A DNA stretch of 64,000 bases from Alcaligenaceae bacterium (GTDB lineage Bacteria > Pseudomonadota > Gammaproteobacteria > Burkholderiales > Burkholderiaceae_B), in contig CANCOC010000001.1 of the NCBI GenBank assembly GCA_947379755.1, positions 1 through 64,000 of the forward strand, given 5' to 3'. This document shows positions 8,470 through 16,611 of the stretch, piece by piece. The notes under the pieces are model-generated. The model was given only the letters and a program-made list of their open reading frames with translations, was not told the DNA's origin and searched no databases. Numbering within the stretch: the first letter of the stretch is position 1; each line of letters begins with the position of its first letter. The position numbers were made by a program, and so were the translations under genes.

Positions 8470-8798
8470 CACGTCACGGCTATCTTGCCGGAGGTAGATG
8501 AGGCGTAATCATTGTCCCCCTTCCAGTTGAACTCAAGGGTACCGCTCTCGGTCGCAACCGTTGAAAACATGATCATGGGATTCGCACCCATCGCTGGATA
8601 CAAATCAGCCCTGAATACCTCTTCGCCGTTATAGGTACAGACAAACTCCCGAATAATGTCGCGTGGGATGAGTTCGCCTTGCTCAGTATGTCGAAAGCCC
8701 GTTTCCATATCATGTTGAACAATGATACGGATATCAATAATTTCACCTTTTTTGGCCGTAGCTGGCATGGTGACAAGTGTGCGTGATGTCCGACTCAT
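8469..8798 (-). CDS. soxZ: SoxZ, partner of the SoxY sulfur carrier
   Basis: A 109-residue immunoglobulin-like protein without a signal peptide of its own. SoxZ normally forms a heterodimer with SoxY and travels out with it through the Tat pathway. Motifs HDMETGFR and the C-terminal FNWKGDNDYASSTSGKI fit the family. The start at 8798 has GGAG five bases upstream and overlaps the soxY stop (ATGA), so the two subunits are made in step. Nothing in this subunit looks degenerate, in contrast with the SoxY tail. Confidence 0.92.
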   Translation of the reverse strand: MSRTSRTLVTMPATAKKGEIIDIRIIVQHDMETGFRHTEQGELIPRDIIREFVCTYNGEEVFRADLYPAMGANPMIMFSTVATESGTLEFNWKGDNDYASSTSGKIAVT

Positions 8799-9241
8799 AT
8801 TTGCTCCGTACACGCAGCGAGCGTAACAAGTGTGGCTGCATATCCCTGCCAGTAAGAGCCGTCACTCATTTGCGCAATGGCCCAGATGCGCTGGGAATCT
8901 GACAAACGAATCCTGGTTGTCACAGCGGCGCGTCCGGCACGTTGATTCATATGAAAGCTGACAATGTTGGGCAAAGGGTTGCCTTCCGCCACAATATGAA
9001 TGGCACGCACATGATCCTCAGGCGTCATTGGACTTTCAACAGAAACCTTCATCACGACTGAGTTGCCATTTTCGACCAGAGGTGGAATATCAAGCGTCAC
9101 ACGGCCCGTTCTGATCTTTGAGGCGCCAACAATCTGCTTAATCGCCTGCGCAGCTTCTGCTTCTGTGGCTTCGGCGTCCAACCAGGGATAGAGAGTGGAT
9201 GCCCCCAGGATCGTAATAAACGCACGACGATTAATGATCAC
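8795..9241 (-). CDS. soxY: SoxY-like sulfur carrier with an altered carrier arm
   Basis: SoxY holds sulfur intermediates on a cysteine at the end of a flexible C-terminal arm, normally GGCGG. This 148-residue protein has a Tat signal (NRRAFITILGAS) and the usual SoxY fold, including DHVRAIHIVAEGNPLP and the dimer-facing SFHMN. It ends in LAACTEQI: the cysteine (C144) is present but the flanking glycines are not, and four residues follow it. I checked the codons directly: the stop TGA is at 8797-8795. Both ends overlap their neighbours by four bases (soxX and soxZ). The altered arm suggests a different fit to partner enzymes, which is inference. Confidence 0.9.
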   Translation of the reverse strand: MIINRRAFITILGASTLYPWLDAEATEAEAAQAIKQIVGASKIRTGRVTLDIPPLVENGNSVVMKVSVESPMTPEDHVRAIHIVAEGNPLPNIVSFHMNQRAGRAAVTTRIRLSDSQRIWAIAQMSDGSYWQGYAATLVTLAACTEQI

Positions 9242-9702
9242 TGTTTCAAACTCACTAAAAAAGCGACAACATCCTCAATATCCTGAGCACTCAGGATCGA
9301 CTGGGCCGCATACTGCGGCAATACTCGGGTGAAATGTTCTTTACGATAATACGCAGGCATGATGCTTTCCGGATTGAACTGACTGGCGTCGACAATACGT
9401 GCCCTGAGTTGAGAAGCTGATAATCTGGCTGCGCTTGCAGCCAGATCTGGCCCAAGATTTCCCTGAAAGCGCTCTTCAGGAAACGGTCCACTATGACAAA
9501 GAATACATAAGCCCGTCTGACGACTTAATACAATCGCGCGTCCTCTTGCCGCATCTCCAGGTTGTCCGGAGAGCGACTCAAGAATTTCATCTTTCGAAAC
9601 AGCTTGTGCAAAAAGAGGGTGGGTCCAGTCCGTCAGGACCAGTAATGCACACGCAACCTGGATACATAGCAGGCGTGCACTCCCAACCCTCATTTTTTTC
9701 AT
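9238..9702 (-). CDS. soxX: SoxX, monohaem cytochrome of the SoxAX complex
   Basis: A 154-residue periplasmic cytochrome with a signal peptide, haem motif CILCH (C66-H70) and distal methionine M115 in NPESIMPAYY. The closing segment ILSAQDIEDVVAFLVSL is typical of SoxX. SoxX takes electrons from SoxA and passes them to the respiratory chain. Its start codon overlaps the stop of the molybdopterin-binding subunit upstream by four bases (ATGA). That physically couples a Sox cytochrome to a molybdenum hydroxylase, an arrangement I do not recognise from classical sox clusters. Confidence 0.93.
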   Translation of the reverse strand: MKKMRVGSARLLCIQVACALLVLTDWTHPLFAQAVSKDEILESLSGQPGDAARGRAIVLSRQTGLCILCHSGPFPEERFQGNLGPDLAASAARLSASQLRARIVDASQFNPESIMPAYYRKEHFTRVLPQYAAQSILSAQDIEDVVAFLVSLKQ

Positions 9703-11894
9703 ACAAGCGTCAAACCACTGTTTTTCAGGGGAACTGTACGATAACGTTTACCGGTTGCACGATAAATCGCATTCAACACAGCTGGCGCTGCCACGCAAAT
9801 CGTAGGCTCTCCAATACCGCCCCAGTCTTTGCCCCCGCCCTGGATAATGATGGTTTCTACTTTTGGCATCTGCGCGATGCGCATCGAGTCAAAATTCGTA
9901 AAGTTGGTCTGTTCAATCCGGCCATCTTTCACCGTGCACTCTTCCAGAAACAAGGCTGACAATCCATAGACAAAAGAGCCAGAGACCTGGCGCTCAATCT
10001 GCGAGGGATTGACGGCATAGCCACAATCGGTCGCTGCAACAATACGATGGATTTTGACTTTGGTACCGTCCTGAACTGAAAGTTCACAAGCCGCTGCCAC
10101 ATAACTGCCATAGGCTTTCATCTGGGCGACACCCCGGAACACCCCGGGCGCAGCAGGCTGGGTCCAGCCAATACGCTCAGCGACCGCATCAAGCACAGCC
10201 TGGTTGCGCGGATAGTCAGCCATGAACTTGCGCCGAAATACCACTGGATCCACGCCCGCGGCATCAGCAAGCTCATCCATGAAACATTCCATGAAAATGG
10301 CATTCTGATTCACGTTCACACCACGCCAAAAACCTGGTGGTATATGCGTATTACGCATGGCATGATCGACCATCAGATTCGGAAACTTATATCCAAAGGC
10401 ATGCTCTCCCCCGCCAGGAAGCAAGCCCTGGAATACCGCAGCGTCACGGCCCTTGTCTTTTTCAACAACAGCAGGACGCACCGAAGCCAGGATCGACTGA
10501 CCTGACAGCCGCATATTTACTCCGGTCAGATTCTTGTCTGCATCAAACGTACCTGTCAGCTTGCACATCATGCTTGGGTGATAACGACCCTGCGTCATGT
10601 CTTCTTCACGGGTCCAGATCAGTTTGATGTGCGTACCAGGCATTTCTTTCGCAATCCTGACCACTTGAGTGGTGTAATCCTGGAAGGCACCACGACGACC
10701 AAAGCCTCCGCCAAGGTTTACCTTGGTGACATCACACTTGTCTGCAGACAATCCCGAGGCCGCGATGACAGCTGCCAGCGAAGCCTCGCCGTCTTGCGTA
10801 GGGACCCAGGCGATGCAGCTCTCTGGCGTCCACTTGGCCGTTGCATTCATCGGCTCCATCGTCGCGTGATTCAGGTAAGGATAAAAATAAGTTGCTTCAA
10901 CTTTGTTTGCAGCGTCAGCCAGTGCTGACTTCATATTGCCGGATTCATTGCCGACAAAAGCTTGCTCTGCAGTCAGACCTTCTTCAAACATGGCCTTGAT
11001 CGTTGCGCTGGAGACTTTGGCGTTTGGACCTTCATCCCACACAATTTCAACGGCATCCATTGCGGTTTTGGCAACCCAGAAAGTATCCGCGACGACTGCG
11101 ACAGCGCTATCTCCAACTTGCAGGACTTTTTTCACCCCTTTCATTGCTGTCGCTTTGCTGGCATCAAAACTTTTTACTTTGCCACCAAACACTGGGCACT
11201 CACGGATGTTGGCAACCAGCATGCCCGGGAATTTCAAATCTATTCCATAGACCTGTTTACCCGTCACTTTGTCCTGAAACGTGTCCAGGCGATTCTTGGG
11301 CTGACCAATAATCTTCCACTCTTTCGGATCTTTAAGCGTGATTTCAGTTGGTACCTGCAACTTGGAGGCCGCTGCGGCAACCTTGCCAAAGCTGATTTTC
11401 TTGCCGCTTGGCTTGTGCGTAATGATGCTGTTGGCAGCAACACACTCGACAGCGGGCACTTTCCACTGGTCGGCAGCAGCTTGCACCAGCATGATGCGCG
11501 CAGCAGCGCCACCTTTTCGGACATAGTCTTCCGAGGTCCGGATACCACGGCTGCCGCCCGTACCAAAATCACCCCAGATGCGCTTGCGCTTCAAGTTTTC
11601 ACCGGGGGTTGGATATTCAACAGATACTTTATTCCAGTCGCACTCAAGCTCTTCGGCAACCAGCTGAGCCAGACCGGTGATGGTGCCCTGGCCCATTTCT
11701 GAGCGCACCACGCGCACAACGATTGAATCATCGGGCTTGATCACTACCCAAGCACCCACTTCTGGCGTGGCCAGTGCAGCCTCAGCACTACCAATTGCAA
11801 AAGGAAAGGTCAGTCCTAAAGACAGGCCAGTTGTGATAGCGGTCGAACCAACGATAAAGTTACGACGGGAAAGATTAGGGACGCGTGCATTCAT
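9699..11894 (-). CDS. Molybdopterin-binding hydroxylase subunit (IorB-like), Tat-exported, copy 1
   Basis: Large subunit of a xanthine dehydrogenase-family molybdenum hydroxylase without a FAD domain, 731 residues, resembling isoquinoline 1-oxidoreductase beta. The N-terminus carries a Tat signal (LSRRNFIVGS). Cofactor-binding segments include VRSEMGQGT, GTGGSRGIR and GGGFGRRGAFQDY. GGIGEPT near the C-terminus holds the catalytic glutamate (E696). The ATG at 11894 follows GAGGGG. Members of this type hydroxylate N-heterocycles or oxidise aldehydes with water and pass electrons through [2Fe-2S] clusters to a cytochrome. Its [2Fe-2S] partner is encoded 10 bases upstream and soxX overlaps its 3' end, so Sox or FccA cytochromes are plausible electron acceptors. 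Confidence 0.9.
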   Translation of the reverse strand: MNARVPNLSRRNFIVGSTAITTGLSLGLTFPFAIGSAEAALATPEVGAWVVIKPDDSIVVRVVRSEMGQGTITGLAQLVAEELECDWNKVSVEYPTPGENLKRKRIWGDFGTGGSRGIRTSEDYVRKGGAAARIMLVQAAADQWKVPAVECVAANSIITHKPSGKKISFGKVAAAASKLQVPTEITLKDPKEWKIIGQPKNRLDTFQDKVTGKQVYGIDLKFPGMLVANIRECPVFGGKVKSFDASKATAMKGVKKVLQVGDSAVAVVADTFWVAKTAMDAVEIVWDEGPNAKVSSATIKAMFEEGLTAEQAFVGNESGNMKSALADAANKVEATYFYPYLNHATMEPMNATAKWTPESCIAWVPTQDGEASLAAVIAASGLSADKCDVTKVNLGGGFGRRGAFQDYTTQVVRIAKEMPGTHIKLIWTREEDMTQGRYHPSMMCKLTGTFDADKNLTGVNMRLSGQSILASVRPAVVEKDKGRDAAVFQGLLPGGGEHAFGYKFPNLMVDHAMRNTHIPPGFWRGVNVNQNAIFMECFMDELADAAGVDPVVFRRKFMADYPRNQAVLDAVAERIGWTQPAAPGVFRGVAQMKAYGSYVAAACELSVQDGTKVKIHRIVAATDCGYAVNPSQIERQVSGSFVYGLSALFLEECTVKDGRIEQTNFTNFDSMRIAQMPKVETIIIQGGGKDWGGIGEPTICVAAPAVLNAIYRATGKRYRTVPLKNSGLTLV

Positions 11895-11904
11895 GATTGA
11901 CCCC

Positions 11905-12357
11905 TCAGGCTTTAGCAACAGAGTGAATCGCTGCGCGCACTTGCTGGAACGTGCCGCAACGACAGATATTTGTGATCGCAGCATCGATATCTGCATCAGT
12001 TGGTTTTGGATTTTTATTGAGCAAGTCTGTGACGGCCATCAACATGCCTGACTGGCAATAGCCACACTGTGGGACCTGATGATCAATCCACGCCTGTTGT
12101 AATTTGCTGAGTTTGCCGTTTGCTGCCAAACCTTCAATGGTCTGGATTTTTTGTGTGCCGACCGCACTCACAGGATATGCGCATGAACGTACGGGCTGAC
12201 CGGCGATCATCACCGTACAGGAGCCACATTGGGCCACACCACAGCCATATTTTGTACCCGTAAGTCCAACCTGTTCACGGATGACCCATAGCAAGGGGGT
12301 ATTGGGATCCACGTCGACAGTATGTTGCTTGCCGTTTATGTTGAGTTGCTGAGCCAT
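11905..12357 (-). CDS. [2Fe-2S] subunit of molybdenum hydroxylase (IorA-like), copy 1
   Basis: Small iron-sulfur subunit of 150 residues. The N-terminal plant-type ferredoxin domain binds one cluster through C39, C44, C47 and C59 (CGVAQCGSC, then VRSC). The C-terminal helical domain binds the second through the QCGYCQSG and CRCG motifs. It has no signal peptide, so it probably leaves the cell bound to the Tat-tagged large subunit, as in related enzymes. It relays electrons from the molybdenum centre outward. It is encoded directly before its large subunit, with a 44-base gap from copy 2. Confidence 0.93.
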   Translation of the reverse strand: MAQQLNINGKQHTVDVDPNTPLLWVIREQVGLTGTKYGCGVAQCGSCTVMIAGQPVRSCAYPVSAVGTQKIQTIEGLAANGKLSKLQQAWIDHQVPQCGYCQSGMLMAVTDLLNKNPKPTDADIDAAITNICRCGTFQQVRAAIHSVAKA

Positions 12358-12401
12358 TCGATCACTCCTGATATATATATCTTGGTTTAATTTTTAAATA
12401 A

Positions 12402-14615
12402 TTACGCGAGCGTCAGTCCGTGCTTGCGCAAGGGCAACTCACGATGCGGCTTGCCTGTTGCTGCAAAAATAGCATTCAACACGGCGGGCCCCACCACGCA
12501 AATTGTTGGTTCACCCACTCCACCCCAAAAATCATGGGTCGGCACCAGCACACACTCAACTTTGGGTGTGTCTTTCATCTTGGCGACTGGGTACAGGTGG
12601 TAGTTCAGCTCTTTCACAGCACCGTTTTCAATTGTAATTTCTTCATTGAACGTAGCCGACAAGGCCATCACCACCGACCCCTCGATCTGCGCTTTGACTT
12701 GGGAGGGATTGACGTGATGTCCGGAGTTCAGGGCAAACACCATGCGATGCACTTTAACCTGCCCGCCCGGCGTCACAGAAACCTCTGCAGTCGCCGCAGA
12801 ATAACTACCATAGCCCATAAACTGAGCAATGCCACGATAAACCCCACTGGGCAAAGGCTTACCCCAGTTCCCTTTTTCGGCAGCCGCATTGAGGACCGCG
12901 AGGTGCTTGGGGTGGTTCTTCATCATTTCACGACGGAATTCGAGCGAGTCTCGCCCTCCGGCGCGAGCGCACTCCTCGATAAAACACTCCATGTATATGC
13001 CATTCTGATTCGTATTCACACCACGCCAGGGCCCAACAGGCACATGCGTATTACGCATCACATACTCGGTCAGCAAGTTGGGTACTGAATAGCCCAGCTG
13101 CGCATCACCTGGTTCTTCGTACCAACCCTGCAACTGCCGCACATCTTTATTATTCTTGATTGCAGTCGGTGCGAGCCAGGCATTAATCGACTGACCAGAA
13201 ACACGTGCATGCAGGGCAATCAATTCGCCTTTTTCGTTCAACCCGGCAGAGAGCTTTGCCATTGAGGTCGGACGATAAAAATCATGGCTCATGTCTTCTT
13301 CGCGGCTCCAGACCAGCTTGATTGGCGTGTCTGGATAGAGTTTGGCAACCGCGACCGCCTGATGCACGAAATCTTGCGTTCCACCGCGCCGCCCAAGTCC
13401 ACCACCCAGATCGATCTTGTGCACGTCACACTTGTCAAGCTTCAAACCCGAGGCTTCAGACAAGGCAGCAATCGATGCCTCTGCGTTTTGAGTCGGCACC
13501 CAGGCTTCAGCATGATCCGCACCGAGCTTGACGATGCAATTCATCGGTTCCATCGTGGCATGTGCTACGAAAGGTGTGACGTAAACCGCTTCCACGATTT
13601 TTGCAGACGTCCGGATGGCGCCAGGCGCATCACCCACTTTCCGCTGCCAGAAGTCACCCTCAGCCTCAAGCCCTTCGCGCAGGTTTGCAGCAATGGTAGT
13701 ACTGGAAGCTTTGGCGTTGGGGCCAAGATCCCAATCGATTGGCAGGTTTTCGAGTGCATTCTTGGCACGCCACCATGTGTCAGCCACCACTGCTACGGTC
13801 GAGTCGTCGACCTTGACCACACCTTTGATACCACGCATCGCTTGAACTTTCGAGGCGTCAAAACCAACCAGCTTGCCCCCAAAGACCGGACAGCTCTTGA
13901 CTGCAGCACACAACATCCCGGGCAGCTGCATGTCAATGGTGAACACTTTACCTCCATTGACTTTATTGGCAGTATCGAGTCGTGGCAGCGAGGCACCGGC
14001 GATCGTCCATTGTGCAGGTTTTTTCAGCACGATTGCTTTGATATCTGGAGGCGCCAGCCTGGCAGCCGCATCTGCGACTTTGCCGTAACTGGTTTTACGG
14101 CCTGTGGCGGTATGCGTAATGACACCTTTACTCACTTTAAGATCAGAAACAGGGACTTTCCATTGATCAGCGGCCGCCTGCAACAGCATCATGCGCGCCG
14201 CAGCACCGCCACGTCGGACATAGTCCTGTGAGTCGCGGATACCACGGCTGCCACCAGTTGCCATCGAACCCCAGGCACGCCCACGCGCAAGGTTTTCACC
14301 AGGTGTCGGCTCTTGGGTGGTTACTTTGCTCCAGTCACAATCCAGCTCCTCAGCGACCAGCTGTGCCAGGCCTGTGCGAGTGCCCTGTCCCATTTCGGAG
14401 CGTGCGATGCGAATCACAACCGTATCGTCTGGCTTGACAACGACCCAGACGTTGACCTCGTCCACTGTTTTAAGCGGCACGGACTGCGCAGCAGCCGTGG
14501 ATGGTAGGGCAAAACCCAGTGCAAGACCAGCACCCGCGGAAGCCCCAGCGATCATGAACAGCCGGCGTGAAGAATTCAGCGAATTTTTTGTTTGATTATT
14601 CTGATTCATGTTCAT
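12402..14615 (-). CDS. Molybdopterin-binding hydroxylase subunit (IorB-like), Tat-exported, copy 2
   Basis: A 737-residue paralogue of the large subunit encoded next to it; long stretches such as LAQLVAEEL and VAVVADT are shared, and I estimate about half of the positions are identical. It has its own Tat signal (SRRLFMIAGAS), the motifs ARSEMGQGT, ATGGSRGIR and GGGLGRRGG, and the catalytic glutamate in GGVGEPT (E702). The start ATG at 14615 has AAAGG upstream. Differences between the copies around the substrate channel suggest two substrates or a heteromer; this cannot be decided here. The partner [2Fe-2S] gene ends only six bases upstream. Confidence 0.9.
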   Translation of the reverse strand: MNMNQNNQTKNSLNSSRRLFMIAGASAGAGLALGFALPSTAAAQSVPLKTVDEVNVWVVVKPDDTVVIRIARSEMGQGTRTGLAQLVAEELDCDWSKVTTQEPTPGENLARGRAWGSMATGGSRGIRDSQDYVRRGGAAARMMLLQAAADQWKVPVSDLKVSKGVITHTATGRKTSYGKVADAAARLAPPDIKAIVLKKPAQWTIAGASLPRLDTANKVNGGKVFTIDMQLPGMLCAAVKSCPVFGGKLVGFDASKVQAMRGIKGVVKVDDSTVAVVADTWWRAKNALENLPIDWDLGPNAKASSTTIAANLREGLEAEGDFWQRKVGDAPGAIRTSAKIVEAVYVTPFVAHATMEPMNCIVKLGADHAEAWVPTQNAEASIAALSEASGLKLDKCDVHKIDLGGGLGRRGGTQDFVHQAVAVAKLYPDTPIKLVWSREEDMSHDFYRPTSMAKLSAGLNEKGELIALHARVSGQSINAWLAPTAIKNNKDVRQLQGWYEEPGDAQLGYSVPNLLTEYVMRNTHVPVGPWRGVNTNQNGIYMECFIEECARAGGRDSLEFRREMMKNHPKHLAVLNAAAEKGNWGKPLPSGVYRGIAQFMGYGSYSAATAEVSVTPGGQVKVHRMVFALNSGHHVNPSQVKAQIEGSVVMALSATFNEEITIENGAVKELNYHLYPVAKMKDTPKVECVLVPTHDFWGGVGEPTICVVGPAVLNAIFAATGKPHRELPLRKHGLTLA

Positions 14616-14621
14616 GATCCT

Positions 14622-15119
14622 TTAAGCTTTGCTCACGCCAGCAGTGGCGTACTCTTTAAGAACATCAGCAAGTTTTTTCTGGCCTGCTGCGACATGAATG
14701 CCATCGCGAATACGTTGATAAGTTCCGCATCGGCAAATATTAGTCATCGCTGCATCAATATCCGCGTCAGTCGGTTTAGGAACTCGCTTTAGCAAAGCGA
14801 CCGCAGCCATCACCTGACCCGACTGGCAATACCCGCACTGAGGAATATCAAGTGCCACCCAGGCTTTCTGAACAGCATGGCTGCCATCTTTAGACAGGCC
14901 TTCAACTGTTGTAATTTTTTGTCCTGCAGCTCCCGACACCGGAATCGAACAGGAGCGAACCAGTTCACCGTTTAGCTGGACAGAGCAGGCACCGCACTGC
15001 GCCACACCACAGCCATATTTTGTACCGGTCAGACCTAGCACCTCACGCAGTGCCCACAACAAAGGCATATCCGGTTCAACATCGACTGAATGAACAACGC
15101 CGTTTACATTGAGTTCCAT
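14622..15119 (-). CDS. [2Fe-2S] subunit of molybdenum hydroxylase (IorA-like), copy 2
   Basis: First gene of the ten-gene minus-strand operon, 165 residues. Cluster ligands are C37, C42, C45 and C57 in the ferredoxin domain, with QCGYCQSG and CRCG in the helical domain. It is slightly longer at the C-terminus than copy 1 (extra segment [13 protein letters not shown]). An AAGGA site lies ahead of the ATG at 15119. No XdhC-type maturation factor or molybdenum cofactor gene is in the window, so maturation must rely on genes elsewhere. The operon promoter should lie in 15120-15459. Confidence 0.93.
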   Translation of the reverse strand: MELNVNGVVHSVDVEPDMPLLWALREVLGLTGTKYGCGVAQCGACSVQLNGELVRSCSIPVSGAAGQKITTVEGLSKDGSHAVQKAWVALDIPQCGYCQSGQVMAAVALLKRVPKPTDADIDAAMTNICRCGTYQRIRDGIHVAAGQKKLADVLKEYATAGVSKA

Positions 15120-15459
15120 TATTCTTGTCCTTGGTCAAGTGTGGCTTGGCTGGGTTGGTGCATAGGGTTCATCTGTCGAGAGTGCGTGACACCCCAAAGA
15201 CGGGAGCAAAATGATGATCAATTCACAGGCCCAATCTCGCCTGATATTAGCTGAGGGAATCACCGGCGTCACCAGATTATTCAGACCTTTTCAGAACCGT
15301 CACATGCGGACGAGAGCACTTTAAAGGAAATCTTAAAAATAAACAGGCGTTGCGCTGCGATGCACAATCGATTGTTAGCAATTACCTGTCACTTTCACTA
15401 TTCACACGCCCGACCAGCAGGTAGGATCAGCTTTGGTATTCACTTTAAAAAGGTCGGCC
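15120..15459. other. Divergent intergenic region, Sox/molybdoenzyme operon and lipoprotein hydrolase
   Basis: About 340 bases without a credible gene lie between the start of the ten-gene minus operon (15119) and the plus-strand hydrolase (15460). It must carry both promoters. I could not find a convincing sigma-70 box pair or a clear dyad for a regulator, and no regulator gene sits next to the operon. Confidence 0.5.
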
Positions 15460-16560
15460 ATGAATCTGCTGTCAGCGTCTAAAAAATTAAAGAAATTCAT
15501 TTTTTATTCAATGTTAGGTATCACAGCAGCTGTCGCAGGCGGCTGTGCAGCACCGGCGGATTCGTCACGCAGCTCCAGCGCCATCACCGCAGGTGCCAAT
15601 GCTCAATTAGTCGTCGAAGAATTCATGGTCCCAAGTGCAGACCCAGGCATCAGCCTGTATGTGCGCAACAAGCGCCTGACCAGCACGACATCCTTTAATA
15701 AAGACAACGTCCTGCTATTTGTACATGGTGCAACCTATCCTTCAGAAACAGGGTTCGATTTGAGACTGGAAGGACTATCCTGGATGGATGTCCTCGCTCA
15801 ACAAGGTTTCGATGTCTATATGGTTGATGTGCGCGGCTATGGAAAATCCACACGTCCGGGCGAGATGGACCAGCCCGCTTCAGCAAGCAAACCGATTGCC
15901 GATACAGATACCGCGGCACGTGACTATGCTGCGGCAGCAGACTGGGTTCGTAATCGCAGATCGGTACAAAAAATCAATGTACTTGGACACTCGTGGGGGA
16001 CTGCTATCACTGCGCTCTACACAAGCCGTCATTCGGACAAGGTCAACCGACTTGTCCTCTACGCGCCAGTCTGGCTGCGTAAAACAGCGTCCCTGACTGA
16101 CTCGGGTGGAACACTGGGCGCCTATCGCCAGGTCACGATCGATCAGGCGAGAAAACGTAAAGACACCGGACTCAAAACGGGCCAGAATCCACAGCCTGAC
16201 GCATGGTTTGAAGTCTGGGCAAAAGAAACGTTTGCTTCTGACCCGCTGGGATCCCAGGCAGAGCCAAAGTTTGTCCGCGCGCCCAATGGCAGTGTTCAGG
16301 ATAGCCGCATATTCTGGAGTGCCGGCAAGCCTGTTTATGATCCGGCGCTGATTAAAGTGCCAACCATGCTGATCCTGGCAGAGTGGGATGCAGACACCCC
16401 CCTTTACATGGCTGAAACGCTCTTTCCTTTGCTCACCAATGCAAACCCTAAAAAGCTTGTCATCCTGAGTGAAGGCACACATTCGATCATGAATGAGGTC
16501 AAGCGGTTTAGTCTCTTTAACGAGGTCAGCCGTTTTTATCAGGATGAACGCGCACCTTAA
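15460..16560 (+). CDS. Alpha/beta hydrolase, predicted lipoprotein
   Basis: A 366-residue alpha/beta hydrolase anchored to a membrane. The ATG at 15460 has AGG upstream and opens a signal peptide ending in the lipobox AGGC (C29); a TTG at 15433 in the same frame is less likely. The catalytic triad is visible as S178 in GHSWG, an Asp in EWDADTP (D310 or D312) and H341 in GTHS. The oxyanion-region motif LFVHG precedes DVRGYGKSTRPG. The substrate is unknown; esters, amides or lactones are possible. It is divergent from the Sox operon. Confidence 0.85.
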   Translation: MNLLSASKKLKKFIFYSMLGITAAVAGGCAAPADSSRSSSAITAGANAQLVVEEFMVPSADPGISLYVRNKRLTSTTSFNKDNVLLFVHGATYPSETGFDLRLEGLSWMDVLAQQGFDVYMVDVRGYGKSTRPGEMDQPASASKPIADTDTAARDYAAAADWVRNRRSVQKINVLGHSWGTAITALYTSRHSDKVNRLVLYAPVWLRKTASLTDSGGTLGAYRQVTIDQARKRKDTGLKTGQNPQPDAWFEVWAKETFASDPLGSQAEPKFVRAPNGSVQDSRIFWSAGKPVYDPALIKVPTMLILAEWDADTPLYMAETLFPLLTNANPKKLVILSEGTHSIMNEVKRFSLFNEVSRFYQDERAP

Positions 16561-16568
16561 TCAACAAA

Positions 16569-16597
16569 ACGGTCCGCCCAATACAGAAGCGGACCGT
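16569..16597. terminator. Hairpin between convergent genes
   Basis: A 9-bp perfect stem (ACGGTCCGC at 16569-16577 and GCGGACCGT at 16589-16597) lies between the stops of two convergent genes. On the minus strand it runs into GTTTTG, on the plus strand into GGTGCTTT, so it may serve both directions. Confidence 0.55.
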
Positions 16598-16611
16598 GGT
16601 GCTTTCACCAG

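Noticed and set aside
10962-11702. Long plus-strand frame of 246 residues inside the molybdoenzyme gene
   Set aside because: It is antisense to a conserved molybdopterin subunit and has a low-complexity, non-protein-like composition.
13284-14231. Plus-strand frame of 315 residues inside the second molybdoenzyme gene
   Set aside because: It mirrors the conserved gene on the other strand; its residues are rich in His, Cys and Arg without any motif.
15880-16482. Minus-strand frame of 200 residues over the lipoprotein hydrolase
   Set aside because: The plus-strand gene has an intact catalytic triad and signal; the antisense frame has no recognisable domain.
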